From NCBI GenBank assembly GCA_963667515.2, contig CAXXXY010000005.1, positions 148,014 through 212,013 of the forward strand: 64,000 bases of DNA, given 5' to 3'. The first letter of the stretch is position 1, and each line of letters begins with the position of its first letter. Source of the stretch: VYDC01 sp963667515. Lineage in GTDB: Bacteria; Chloroflexota; Dehalococcoidia; UBA2979. The notes beneath the pieces were generated by a model. The model worked only from the letters and a program-made list of their open reading frames with translations. It did no database searches and was not told the origin of the DNA. The position numbers and the translations under genes are program-made. Positions 34,321 through 42,019 of the stretch are shown here, piece by piece.

Positions 34321-35370
34321 TGTACTACCCAGGAAGGTTGTTCACAGGCGGGAGGCGGGGACGGCCCCGCCGACGCCGCCGTGCGGTCGGCGGTGATTGT
34401 AGCGGTAGAGCCAGCGTGGGAGCTGGCGCAGCCGCTCGGCGTTGGAGCGGTAGGGGCGGGCGTAGGCCCACTCGTTCTGCAGGATCTGGATGAAACGCTC
34501 GGCTTTGCCGTTCGTCTGCGGGCGGTAGGGCCGCGTGTGCGACAGCCGCACGTCTGCGGCAGCGGCGGCGCCGTGGAAGCTGCGGGCGACGGTGTAGGCC
34601 TTCGCCTTGTCGGTCAGGACCCGGCGCACGCGCACGCCACGCCGGCGGAAGGCCGCGAGCGCCTGCTCGAGGAAGGCGGCGCAGCTCGCGCCACGCTCGT
34701 CGGGCAGGACGGAGACGTAGGCGTAACGGCTGTGGTCGTCGACGGCGACGTGTAGGTACTCCAGCCCCAGCGAACGCCGCGAATGCGGCCCGGAGCGCGT
34801 CTCGGCGAAGCCAGGCGCCATTCGCTTGCCGCCGCCCTCGGGGACGCGCCCGAGCTTCTTCACGTCGAGATGCAGCAGGTCGCCGGGGGCGTCGTGCTCG
34901 TAGCGGACCGGCTCCCGGGTGACGCGGTGCAGGCGGTCGAGCCGGTTGAGGCCGCGGCGCCGCAGCACGGCGTAGACCGTGGAGCGGGCGACCCCGAGCG
35001 CCCACTGGATGCGATGCGGCCCGAATCCCTGCGTGCGTCGCACGGCGCAGATGCGTCGCTCCAGCTCGGGCGGCGTGCGCCGGGGATGCGCGCGCGGGGC
35101 GGAGCTGCGGTCCTCGAGCCCCGCCGCTCCCTCCGCCCGGAAGCGCCCCAGCCACTTGGCAACGGTGTGGCGGGAGACGCGGAAGTGGCGAGCGACCTCA
35201 GCCTGGGGCCAGCCGGCGTCCACTTCCCGCACGAGCTCGAGTCGGGTCAGCGGCGTCAGCCGCGCGTTACGATGGGCCATGAGGGTGTCCTCTCCTCGCT
35301 ACTGCCGTGCTGTCACACACAGCAGCGGGCGAGGCCCCTCATCCTGTCAACAACCTACGTGGGAACTACA
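34321..35370 (-). mobile_element. IS481-family insertion sequence, copy 3
   Basis: 1,050 bp, inverted relative to copies 1 and 2. Perfect 6-bp target duplication GCTAGC (34315-34320 and 35371-35376). Inserted at the stop codon of the glycosyltransferase gene. Together with copy 2 it brackets 6.35 kb of core genes as an inverted pair. Confidence 0.95.
34342..35280 (-). CDS. IS481-family transposase (copy 3)
   Basis: 312 residues. Identical to copy 2 over most of its length, but the second catalytic block reads VLTDKAKAY where the other three copies have VLTDNAKAY, and a few third positions differ. The Asn after the catalytic Asp is well conserved in the family, so this copy may be less active. 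Confidence 0.94.
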   Translation of the reverse strand: MAHRNARLTPLTRLELVREVDAGWPQAEVARHFRVSRHTVAKWLGRFRAEGAAGLEDRSSAPRAHPRRTPPELERRICAVRRTQGFGPHRIQWALGVARSTVYAVLRRRGLNRLDRLHRVTREPVRYEHDAPGDLLHLDVKKLGRVPEGGGKRMAPGFAETRSGPHSRRSLGLEYLHVAVDDHSRYAYVSVLPDERGASCAAFLEQALAAFRRRGVRVRRVLTDKAKAYTVARSFHGAAAAADVRLSHTRPYRPQTNGKAERFIQILQNEWAYARPYRSNAERLRQLPRWLYRYNHRRPHGGVGGAVPASRL

Positions 35371-35511
35371 GCTAGCCGCGCCGCCGCAGCGCTCTGCTCC
35401 GCACGCGCGTCACCGTGGATCGAGGGAGCGCGGCGCGTGGAGGACGGAGCGTGGGCGCGCTCCGCGGGGGCGCAGCGCGGCGGCTGAGGAGAGGGCGAGC
35501 GGTGCGATGGG

Positions 35512-35560
35512 GGTTGGCTGGGGACCGAGGATTCGAACCTCGACCTACTGACCCAGAGTC
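35512..35560. repeat. att-like repeat 1 of the tRNA-Gln 3' end
   Basis: 49 bp sharing the block GTTGGCTGGGGACCGAGG and the following T-arm and anticodon-arm sequence with 37615-37662 and 45679-45726. The identity stops in the anticodon region, so this is not a functional tRNA. It marks the outer left limit of the tRNA-Gln island array, 135 bp right of IS481 copy 3. Confidence 0.85.
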
Positions 35561-36185
35561 GTCAGAGACGCATGATAGCGGGTGTTCGCGAGTGCCGCTG
35601 TATACCCCTCTCGAACCCAGATCGAGGCGCGTGCCTCTCATCGGTGGCAGCGCGTGGCGGCGCGTCTCACGACGTGTGGGGCCACATTGGGGCCAACTGC
35701 GAAGGCGGATGACACAGGACCGCGGCCCCTGCGCGCCGCAGGCCAATCACCACCCTGCCAAGGCCTCGGCCGTCGGTCCGCGTCCGTCTCAGGATCGAGT
35801 GGCGCGCTACCCCGCGTCCCAGCATGTGGCCGCAGCGCACCCGTCAGCCCCGCTGCTCCGCCACCGTCTGTATGGTCGCTCGGGACCTAGCGGAAGCAAG
35901 TCGAAACGATGCTACGTGCTCACCAGATTCCCCGCAGCGGGCCAGCGCCCAGAACCACGCGCGTCACCTAGGCGCCTCCTTCGTGTGATCGCGGAGGCGG
36001 GGGCTGACATGCGCGCGCATCTCCCTTCGTCGCGCGAGCGGAGCGCCTCGAAACCGAGGACCGTGAGCGGCGAGTGCTCGCCTCGTATGGAGATGCCGCG
36101 AAGCTGACGCGGTCCTACCGCTGAGCTGGTGCAAAGGTGGGGGCGTCCGTCAGCGCAATTCCCGCTCGACGAGGTGAAACGCTGA
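35561..36185. other. 625-bp stretch with no convincing gene
   Basis: First part of the small island between att repeats 1 and 2. All frames are either interrupted or lack a ribosome-binding site and protein-like composition. It contains the arm-like repeat at 35677-35694. Otherwise I see no feature. Confidence 0.5.
35677..35694 (+). repeat. TGGGGCC paired repeat, left copy
   Basis: TGGGGCCACATTGGGGCC, 117 bp inside att repeat 1. It matches 37540-37557 at 16 of 18 positions, which lies 58 bp inside att repeat 2. Each is itself a tandem pair of TGGGGCC, resembling arm-type binding sites of an integrase or excisionase. Confidence 0.5.
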
Positions 36186-36440
36186 CTAGCCCTCCCGGGA
36201 GCGCTTCATCCCGGCCTCGATCGCCCTCCGCATCGCGGGGACCATGAACCAGTTGTAGAGCTTCAGGCTGTGCACGTCGGCGTCAGTCTCAAGCCTGAGC
36301 TCCTTCCCGATGAACCTAGTGCCGACCGCACGGATCTGGTCGTATGCGAGGACCTTCGGCTCACCCAGGCCGCTGATGATCACGCCGTCATCGTGGGCCG
36401 AGACCGCGCCGAACGGGAATCTCACAGCCCTTGTCGCCAT
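36186..36440 (-). CDS. small hypothetical protein, possibly PH-domain-like
   Basis: 84 residues. Beta-strand-rich first half (AVRFPFGAVSAHDDGVIISG, LAYDQIRAVGTRFIGKELRLE) and a C-terminal amphipathic helix (VPAMRRAIEAGMKRSR), an arrangement seen in bacterial PH-like domains. No signal or membrane segment. Cargo of the small tRNA-Gln-associated island. Function unknown. Confidence 0.5.
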   Translation of the reverse strand: MATRAVRFPFGAVSAHDDGVIISGLGEPKVLAYDQIRAVGTRFIGKELRLETDADVHSLKLYNWFMVPAMRRAIEAGMKRSREG

Positions 36441-36578
36441 CGCCCCCCCCCAACAAACGTGCCTTAGCGGCGCACGATACTCGATTGCTGGTCCCGGCCG
36501 CGATCCGAGCTCTGTGGCGCAAGGGCGAGCAGCGCATCCCCTCGCGGTCGGGCGAAAGCTGCCTTGCGGGCTCCGTTC

Positions 36579-37025
36579 TTAGGTGTCGCAGCCGGCAGCG
36601 CGCAAAGCATCCTCCACCTCGGTCGTGATCGACTCCGGATCGAACTCGCCGAACACTCGCTCGAGCTCAGCCTGGTACTCGGTCGTCGCGGCGCTCAGAG
36701 TCGCAGCGTCTGCGTCGGTCGCCGCCTCGATGAAGTCGCGCTGCGCACTCGAAATGCCTCGGTAGAGCCGCAGGATGTCGCGCTGGTGCTCACGCGCACT
36801 CTCGGGCGGGCTGATTGCGTCAAGACGGGTGACCGCCTCGTCGACCGAGCCGGCCACCTGCTCGATTGCGTCGAGGTCGGAGAGGCTGGTGGGAACGGCC
36901 AGGCTCCCCAGCACGTCGCGCGTGTCACAGACGGTATCCGCCCATTCGTCCAGCGTCAGGGCCTCCTCGCCGCTGGAGCAGCCAACAACCAGCATTGCCA
37001 CCAGTGGCAGCAGTATCCATCGCAT
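36579..37025 (-). CDS. small lipoprotein, unknown
   Basis: 148 residues from ATG 37025, chosen because GAGGTG lies 8-10 nt upstream and it yields a clean signal peptide (MRWILLPLVAMLVVGC) with a lipobox Cys at residue 16. The mature part is helical and acidic (LTLDEWADTVCDT, VDEAVTRLDAISPPESAREH), with two further Cys that could pair (VCDT near the start, AAGCDT at the end). Fits four-helix lipoproteins of unknown function. Island cargo. Confidence 0.65.
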   Translation of the reverse strand: MRWILLPLVAMLVVGCSSGEEALTLDEWADTVCDTRDVLGSLAVPTSLSDLDAIEQVAGSVDEAVTRLDAISPPESAREHQRDILRLYRGISSAQRDFIEAATDADAATLSAATTEYQAELERVFGEFDPESITTEVEDALRAAGCDT

Positions 37026-37539
37026 CACGCTCGCACCTCGTAGGCCTCCGGGCCGTTGTGCCCGCGACGCGCTGCACGGGCGCTCGCCGCCGGTTGAGCC
37101 ACTCCCGATTGCCCGCTCAGCGTTGCCCGCGACCACTGAGCTTCTCGGTGGCCGCTTCAAGAGAGGACGTGTTGATCGCGGCCGCCTGGGTTGTCGCCGC
37201 CTACGTATTCTGGCGCCGGCGGTCCTCGCTGCCGACCCTGCCGCTCACAGAGAGCGCGGAGGTCTGAACGGAAGACCGGGCCCTCTCGTCGCCGGGCCAC
37301 ACCACGCTGGCCGGGGCTTCCCTGTGGTGCGGAGACCCCGGATACGAAGCGGACGACGGATCCGCATCTTCCCTGCGCAGGCCCAAGTCGGGCTACAGAG
37401 ACTCAGTCTCGTCTCGCGGGTCTCAGCGACCCCGAGCGGGGTCGAACCGCCGATCACGGGTCTCGCGCCCCCCAACCACGCTATCGCGCGGGCCTGAGGC
37501 TCGGAGGCTGAGACCATGACCTCAACGCCCGTGGAGGTT
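37026..37539. other. 514-bp stretch without a firm gene
   Basis: Lies between the lipoprotein start and the second arm-like repeat. The only candidate is a 32-codon reading frame (separate entry). No RNA or terminator structure recognised. Confidence 0.45.
37169..37267 (+). CDS. possible micro-protein with one membrane helix
   Basis: GTG at 37169 (or TTG at 37172) after AGAGAGG opens 31-32 codons. They encode a hydrophobic helix (LIAAAWVVAAYVFW), a triple Arg, and a short polar tail. The topology is plausible for a small membrane peptide, but length and start are weak evidence. Confidence 0.25.
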   Translation: MLIAAAWVVAAYVFWRRRSSLPTLPLTESAEV

Positions 37540-37557
37540 TGGGGCCAAGTTGGGGCC
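37540..37557 (+). repeat. TGGGGCC paired repeat, right copy
   Basis: TGGGGCCAAGTTGGGGCC, partner of 35677-35694, just left of att repeat 2. Confidence 0.5.
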
Positions 37558-37614
37558 GTCTGATAGGGCTCGTTAGCGTCGCGCGCCTCTACTTCGGCCG
37601 AGCATAGGTTAGAG

Positions 37615-37662
37615 AGGTTGGCTGGGGACCGAGGATTCGAACCTCGACCTACTGATCCAGAG
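37615..37662. repeat. att-like repeat 2 of the tRNA-Gln 3' end
   Basis: 48 bp nearly identical to 45679-45726: one difference (C/T) up to the CCAGAG in the anticodon region, then the sequences diverge. It lies 226 bp before the integrase gene and is the presumed attachment site at the integrase-proximal end of the 8.1-kb element. Confidence 0.9.
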
Positions 37663-37888
37663 CGTTATGCCATCCCGTCGAGCTATCAAGGGTGATGGGC
37701 CATTTCGGCTCTGTCTGCTCGAGCCAGATCGCCCCGCCTGACTCGGGCTATCGGAGCCCTCGGTGCCGCCCTCCCTCGCGCTATCAATGTCCCGCCGGCG
37801 ACCACTCAGTGGACCGTAATGGCCCTGCTTTCTTCCCTCCCGCCGCACTGGAATAGTTGCTGGTGCAGGCGGAGAGGAGCGCCAGACC

Positions 37889-39043
37889 GTGCCAGCAGCT
37901 ACAGCAGGGAACAAGCGAGCACGCGGGACGGGGTCCATCCGTCAACGACGCCGTGGGCTCTGGCAGATCCGCTGGGAGACAGGCACCGGCAAGAGCCGCC
38001 TCTACCACTCCGAAACGGTTCGCGGCACCAAGACGCAGGCAGAAGCGATCCTCCGCGAGCACCTGGTCAAGAACGAGCGAGCGCGCTCCTCGGGCGTGCT
38101 GTCGACGGACCCCCGCCTGACCGTCGGCCAGTGGTTGCGCCACTGGCTCGACCACGTCGCGAGGCTCAACCTGCGGCCCGGGACCTTCGAGGGGTACCAG
38201 GCCATCGTCGAGCGCGAGCTCATCCCGGCACTGGGGACGGTCCGCCTCAACAGGCTTGGCATCGCCGAGGTACAGGAGCTGGTGAACTCCCTGCGCCATC
38301 GCCCGCACTGGGCGCGGTACCAGCGGAGCGTGCTGCGCTCCGCCCTGTCGGAGGCTGAGCGGCAGGGGCTCGTCAGCCGCAACGTCGCGCGCCTGGTCCG
38401 AGTGCCGTCGCCCCCGCGCAAGGAAGTGAGTCCCCTGAGCCCGGAACAGGCTCGGGCGTTCCTGCAGGCCGTCGAGGGTGACCGGCTGGCGGCGCTCTAC
38501 AAGCTGGGCATGGCTCTGGGCCTGCGTCAGGGCGAGCTGCTTGGCCTCCAGTGGGACGCCGTTGACCTCGATGGCGGCGCGCTCGTCGTGAAGCGCAGCC
38601 TCCGCCGCCACGGCGGGGCGTACCACCTCGACGAGCCCAAGACGGAGCGCTCCCGCCGTGCGCTCCCGCTGCCGTCGCCCCTGGTGGACGCTCTGCGGGC
38701 GCACCGCGACCGGCAGGCGTTCGAGCGCATCATCGCGACCCCGTGGCTGGGCGACGACTGGAACCTCGTCTTCGCCCGGCCCGACGGCTACCCGCTCTCC
38801 GGGCCCGTCGTAACGAAGCAGTTCCAGCGGCACCTCGAGAGGGCGGGCCTACCCCGCGTGCGGTTCCACGACCTGCGCCACGGGGCTGCGACCTACCTGC
38901 TCCACGCCGGCGTGCCGATGCGCTCCGTCATGGACCTGCTCGGCCACACGCAGATGAGCACAACAAGCGACCTCTACTCCCACGTGCTGCCCGACATGCA
39001 GCGCGAGGCGAGCGAGAAGGTCGCGGCGGTGCTCTTTGGCTAG
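37889..39043 (+). CDS. tyrosine-type site-specific integrase
   Basis: 384 residues. An N-terminal AP2-like arm-binding region (GTGSIRQRRRGLWQIRWE, about 13-60), a SAM-like core-binding domain (LTVGQWLRHWLDHV to about 170), and the catalytic domain from about 180. Catalytic residues: Arg213 in ALGLRQGELLG, HDLRH near 327-331, LGH near 351, and the Tyr nucleophile in SDLYSHVLP near 362. It sits next to att repeat 2, pointing into the element, as expected for an integrase that uses the tRNA-Gln 3' end. Confidence 0.95.
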   Translation: MPAATAGNKRARGTGSIRQRRRGLWQIRWETGTGKSRLYHSETVRGTKTQAEAILREHLVKNERARSSGVLSTDPRLTVGQWLRHWLDHVARLNLRPGTFEGYQAIVERELIPALGTVRLNRLGIAEVQELVNSLRHRPHWARYQRSVLRSALSEAERQGLVSRNVARLVRVPSPPRKEVSPLSPEQARAFLQAVEGDRLAALYKLGMALGLRQGELLGLQWDAVDLDGGALVVKRSLRRHGGAYHLDEPKTERSRRALPLPSPLVDALRAHRDRQAFERIIATPWLGDDWNLVFARPDGYPLSGPVVTKQFQRHLERAGLPRVRFHDLRHGAATYLLHAGVPMRSVMDLLGHTQMSTTSDLYSHVLPDMQREASEKVAAVLFG

Positions 39044-39088
39044 ACTGCGACGCTTTTGGCGGGCCTGGCCAGCGGTTCTCGGTCTCGG

Positions 39089-39117
39089 TAGTCATCGCGC
39101 GGCGATATCGCTATACT
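39089..39117 (+). promoter_or_regulatory. promoter with an operator-like palindrome in the spacer
   Basis: TAGTCA (39089-39094) and TATACT (39112-39117) are separated by 17 bp. The spacer ends with GCGATATCGC (39102-39111), a perfect 10-bp palindrome. This is the most A/T-rich and consensus-like promoter of the element and would drive the genes at 39171 and 39583. The palindrome suggests repression by a dimeric regulator, perhaps encoded elsewhere. Confidence 0.5.
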
Positions 39118-39170
39118 ACTTATGCAGAACAGATGAGCGCAGACCCCGACGTGGGATCTGAGCACGAGCG

Positions 39171-39506
39171 ATGCAAAGAAGGCGGAACCTCACCCGAGAC
39201 GAGGTTCAGGAAGCGCTGCTGGAGACCAAGCGGTCCTTGAACTACCCGTACATCGCCACGGTGACTGGCCACTACCACAACCCCCGACGGACTAGGTTCC
39301 TTGACAATGTCGAGGGGTTGGCCCACTTGACGAACGATACGATGATCAAAATCGTCGCCAATGGCCCTAAGTCGGAGCAGACAGCAGCCTACGTCGCCGG
39401 CCTCAAGACGGCTCTGGAAGAATTCGAGGCTACTCACCTTGGTGGTGGCCTGACAGCGGGCGGCCGCGAGAGAATGGTCCTCGGGGAGTGGTCGGACAAG
39501 CCGTAG
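39171..39506 (+). CDS. hypothetical protein of the integrative element
   Basis: 111 residues; ATG at 39171, 54 bp after the -10 above. Helical N-terminus (TRDEVQEALLETKRSL), a central Tyr/His-rich part (YPYIATVTGHYHNPRRTRF) and a second helix (SEQTAAYVAGLKTALEEFEA). Noticeably lower G/C codon bias than the core genes. No family recognised. It could be an element-specific regulator or accessory factor, but nothing in the sequence proves it. Confidence 0.5.
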   Translation: MQRRRNLTRDEVQEALLETKRSLNYPYIATVTGHYHNPRRTRFLDNVEGLAHLTNDTMIKIVANGPKSEQTAAYVAGLKTALEEFEATHLGGGLTAGGRERMVLGEWSDKP

Positions 39507-39582
39507 GCCACGCGCGAGCTCTCCCGCCAGCGAGTAGGCGGAGCTGCGGTCGTCAGTCCCCTATGCACGGCCAGGAGGGGCG

Positions 39583-39834
39583 ATGCCCAGGAGAGTCAAC
39601 GCCGCCAAGAGGCTAGAGAACCTGGACAAGCTAGAGGCGACCGGAGCCGTGGACGTCCTCGTGTCCGTCGTTCCCGATTGTGTCCTGGACCTTCCCCTCT
39701 TCAATCCCGACGCCCCCACGAAGAGCTCCCTCCTCTCGATCCGGGACTTCCGGAACCACCTCGAAGCCCATCCCGACTGCCAGAGGCGCGTGCTTCGATC
39801 GAGGCTGCCCTCCGGCCAAGGCCATCGGCTCTAG
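39583..39834 (+). CDS. small hypothetical protein of the integrative element
   Basis: 83 residues; a strong AGGAGG lies about 5 nt before the ATG, which is the main support. Basic N-terminus (MPRRVNAAKRLENLDKLEAT), then a hydrophobic strand (VDVLVSVVPDCVLDLPLF) and a basic C-terminus. Follows 39171-39506 on the same strand after 76 bp. Function unknown. Confidence 0.5.
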   Translation: MPRRVNAAKRLENLDKLEATGAVDVLVSVVPDCVLDLPLFNPDAPTKSSLLSIRDFRNHLEAHPDCQRRVLRSRLPSGQGHRL

Positions 39835-40160
39835 TTCCCGGGGAGATATCCCAGTGGTGGGCAGCTGCTGCACAGCCCTCGCGGAACCGTGTGAGGCAGG
39901 GCCAGAGGGAGCGAACTTTCCCGTAAATTTCAAGAACCGACCGCGCTGGCCGGCGCTTGTTCTCCCGAATCGGGATGCTCCCGTGGTGCTTCACGCGTCG
40001 GAGTCTGCCACCGTCGAGGGCCGTGACGCTACCGGTTGTTCTCGGGCGGTCCGCTACCTCGATGGCCGGTGCTCGACGTCGGTCGGGCTGCCGTGATCCC
40101 CGCACGATCGACGTGCGAACCCAGCCAACCCCCGGTTCGCCTCTGATTGCAGCCTCCCGC
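39835..40160. other. 326-bp stretch without a gene
   Basis: No reading frame with an RBS or protein-like composition on either strand. It leads directly into the inverted-repeat structure at 40161-40305. Confidence 0.45.
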
Positions 40161-40305
40161 GGCAGCCCGTAGGCTGCCCACGCTCTCGGCAGAGCTCGAC
40201 ATTGGCGCGTTCGCAGACCTGGGGCCTTCATGCCTCCTTGCGGTGCGCCGGTGTCTGCCATCTCTGCCGAGAGCGGCAACCCAACGTCTGTGCCGCAAGG
40301 AGGCA
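40161..40305 (+). ncRNA. candidate pseudoknotted RNA or recombination structure
   Basis: A 7-bp hairpin GGCAGCC-CGTA-GGCTGCC (40161-40178) is followed by two long perfect complementary pairs in interleaved order. CGCTCTCGGCAGAG (40181-40194) pairs with 40262-40275, and TGCCTCCTTGCGG (40231-40243) pairs with 40293-40305. Inside the first pair, GCAGAC (40213-40218) pairs with GTCTGC (40253-40258). As RNA this is an H-type pseudoknot in which a hairpin loop captures a 3' segment containing AAGGAGG. Strand is not certain. It ends 14 bp before the IS3-type element. Confidence 0.4.
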
Positions 40306-40371
40306 CTCTCCCGGTCCACGGTTTTCTTGGACACATGATTGGGGCAGGCTGCCCCGGCAGAGGAGGTGTCC

Positions 40372-40722
40372 ATGAGCGGCTCCGCACAGGGATCGAACGG
40401 GCGTAGCGCGTCGCGAACGGAGCGAGGTCGCTTCTCGTCGCGGCGCAAGACCGAGGCGGTGCTGAGACTGCTGCGCGGCGAGGAGCTCGACGCGCTCTCG
40501 CGGGAGCTGGGGGTGACCGCAGCGACGCTGGCGCAGTGGCGCGAGCGCTTCCTCGTCGGCGGGCAGGCCTCGCTCCGCAGCCGGCCGGCGGACGAGCGTG
40601 ACGAGGAGATCCACCGGCTGCAGGAGAAGGTCGGCGAGATCACGATGGCGAACGAGCTCTTGCTCCAGCGCGCGCACCAGTTGGAGGCAGGACTCCCTTT
40701 GGCACGCCGGAGGTCGAGGTGA
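40372..40722 (+). CDS. IS3-type transposase OrfA
   Basis: 116 residues from ATG 40372, which has AGGAGGT 5 nt upstream. Helix-turn-helix in ELDALSRELGVTAATLAQW, followed by a leucine-zipper-like coil (EIHRLQEKVGEITMANELLL) used for OrfA dimerisation. The stop TGA overlaps the OrfB ATG (TGATG), so OrfB is made by reinitiation or a -1 frameshift. Confidence 0.85.
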   Translation: MSGSAQGSNGRSASRTERGRFSSRRKTEAVLRLLRGEELDALSRELGVTAATLAQWRERFLVGGQASLRSRPADERDEEIHRLQEKVGEITMANELLLQRAHQLEAGLPLARRRSR

Positions 40723-41621
40723 TGAGCCGGGCTACCTCGCCCTCCAGCGGACGCCGCTACGGCACGGCCCGCGTCTGCCAGCAGTGGGAGGTCCCCCGCT
40801 CGACCGTCTATGAGCGGCGGGCACGGGCGCGACGGCCTCTGCGACCAGCGGCGAAGCGCGGGCCGAGGCAGGCGTGGACGGACGAGGCGCTCACCGAGCA
40901 GATCCGCGCTGTGCTCTCCGGCTCACCGTTCCTGGGCGAGGGCTATCGCAAGGCCTGGGCGCGGCTGCGGCTGGCTGGCGTGCGCACCTCCAAGGGTCTG
41001 GTGCTGCGGCTGATGCGCGAGGCTGGGCTGCTCGCCCCGACCCGCGTCGGGCGTCGGCGCGGGCCCCGCGCGCATGACGGCACGATCACCACCGAGCGGC
41101 CTGACGAGATGTGGGGCACGGACGCGACCGCCTGCCTCACCACCAGGGAGGGGAGCGCCACCGTCTTCATCGCCGTCGACCACTGCACGCAGGAGTGCGT
41201 CGGCATCCACGCGGCGCGACCGGGTACGCGCTTCGAGGCGCTGGAGCCGCTGCGGCAGGGGCTGCGGGAGCACTTCGACGGCTACGAGGCGGATCTCGCG
41301 CGGGGACTCGCTCTCCGCCACGACCACGGCAGCCAGTACCTGAGCGACCACTTCCAGGGCGAGCTGCGCTTCCTCGGCATCCGCTCGAGCCCGTCGTTCG
41401 TGGCCGCACCCGAGGGCAACGGCTGCGCCGAGCGCTTCATCCGCACGCTCAAGGAGCAGCTGCTCTGGGTAGAGCCGTTCGAGACGGTCCAGCAGCTGCG
41501 CCTCGCGCTGCTCGCGTTCAAGGACCGCTACAACCAGAAGTGGCTGGTCGAGCGCCACGGCCACCGCACCACGGCCGCCGTCCGCCAGGCGCTCTCGCCG
41601 AGCACCGGAGCGGCTGCATGA
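40722..41621 (+). CDS. IS3-type transposase OrfB (integrase core)
   Basis: 299 residues. The helical N-terminal domain has YRKAWARLRLAG; the RNase H-like core has DDE residues in WGTDATACL, LRHDHGSQYLSD and GCAERFIRTLKEQ. GTG 40719 is an alternative start. All catalytic residues are intact. It lies within the 8.1-kb tRNA-Gln element, upstream of a small membrane-protein gene. Confidence 0.92.
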   Translation: MSRATSPSSGRRYGTARVCQQWEVPRSTVYERRARARRPLRPAAKRGPRQAWTDEALTEQIRAVLSGSPFLGEGYRKAWARLRLAGVRTSKGLVLRLMREAGLLAPTRVGRRRGPRAHDGTITTERPDEMWGTDATACLTTREGSATVFIAVDHCTQECVGIHAARPGTRFEALEPLRQGLREHFDGYEADLARGLALRHDHGSQYLSDHFQGELRFLGIRSSPSFVAAPEGNGCAERFIRTLKEQLLWVEPFETVQQLRLALLAFKDRYNQKWLVERHGHRTTAAVRQALSPSTGAAA

Positions 41622-41669
41622 TTACCGCGAGCGAAGTCTCCAAGAAACCAGGAGCGGTACAGCACCCAC

Positions 41670-41966
41670 ATGTCTGGACCGAGCCCAGAGCAGAAGCGCC
41701 AGCAAGATCTCCTGAGGGAGCGTCGCCACAAGGAGGAGCCAGCGCAGCCGACGGCCGAGGATCCGCACGACGTCGACCCGGGTCTAGGTGGGCGGTGGCG
41801 GCGCCTCCTGGTCGCCAGCGGTCTCCTGTTGGTCCTCGCGTTCATGGCGGCCGTCGTATCAGCCCTGTGGGTAGGTCCCGATGTGTTGCAGCAGATTTCC
41901 GCGAGCGCGTTCCTCGGGGTCGGCGGGATATGGACGCTCGTCTTCATGCAGGCTTGGCGCGGGTAG
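41670..41966 (+). CDS. small hypothetical membrane protein
   Basis: 98 residues. A charged, Gln/Arg-rich 45-residue N-terminus is followed by two hydrophobic segments (LLVASGLLLVLAFMAAVVSAL and FLGVGGIWTLVFMQAW) separated by a short polar turn. No good Shine-Dalgarno; its natural 5' region may have been replaced by the IS3-type element ending 20 bp before. Function unknown. Confidence 0.45.
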   Translation: MSGPSPEQKRQQDLLRERRHKEEPAQPTAEDPHDVDPGLGGRWRRLLVASGLLLVLAFMAAVVSALWVGPDVLQQISASAFLGVGGIWTLVFMQAWRG

Positions 41967-42019
41967 CCTCGGGGCCTTACACGCTTGAGCGATTAGCTCC
42001 CGGCTAGCGCTGGCGCCCC

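Larger units (their letters stand above)
40320..41649 (+). mobile_element. IS3-type insertion sequence (first)
   Basis: About 1.33 kb with two overlapping transposase genes. Candidate imperfect terminal repeats are GGTTTTCTTGGACAC (40320-40334) and the complement of GTCTCCAAGAAACC (41636-41649). No clear target duplication, so the limits are approximate. Confidence 0.75.

Noticed and set aside
26920..35370. IS481 copies 2 and 3 as a composite transposon
   Set aside because: Each copy has its own target duplication and the enclosed genes are housekeeping (lspA, gltX), so two independent insertions explain it better.
35520..35560. A tRNA-Gln gene at 35.5 kb
   Set aside because: Only the T-arm, 3' acceptor and part of the anticodon arm are present; the 5' half is missing, so it is an att-like fragment. 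The same holds at 37.6 kb.
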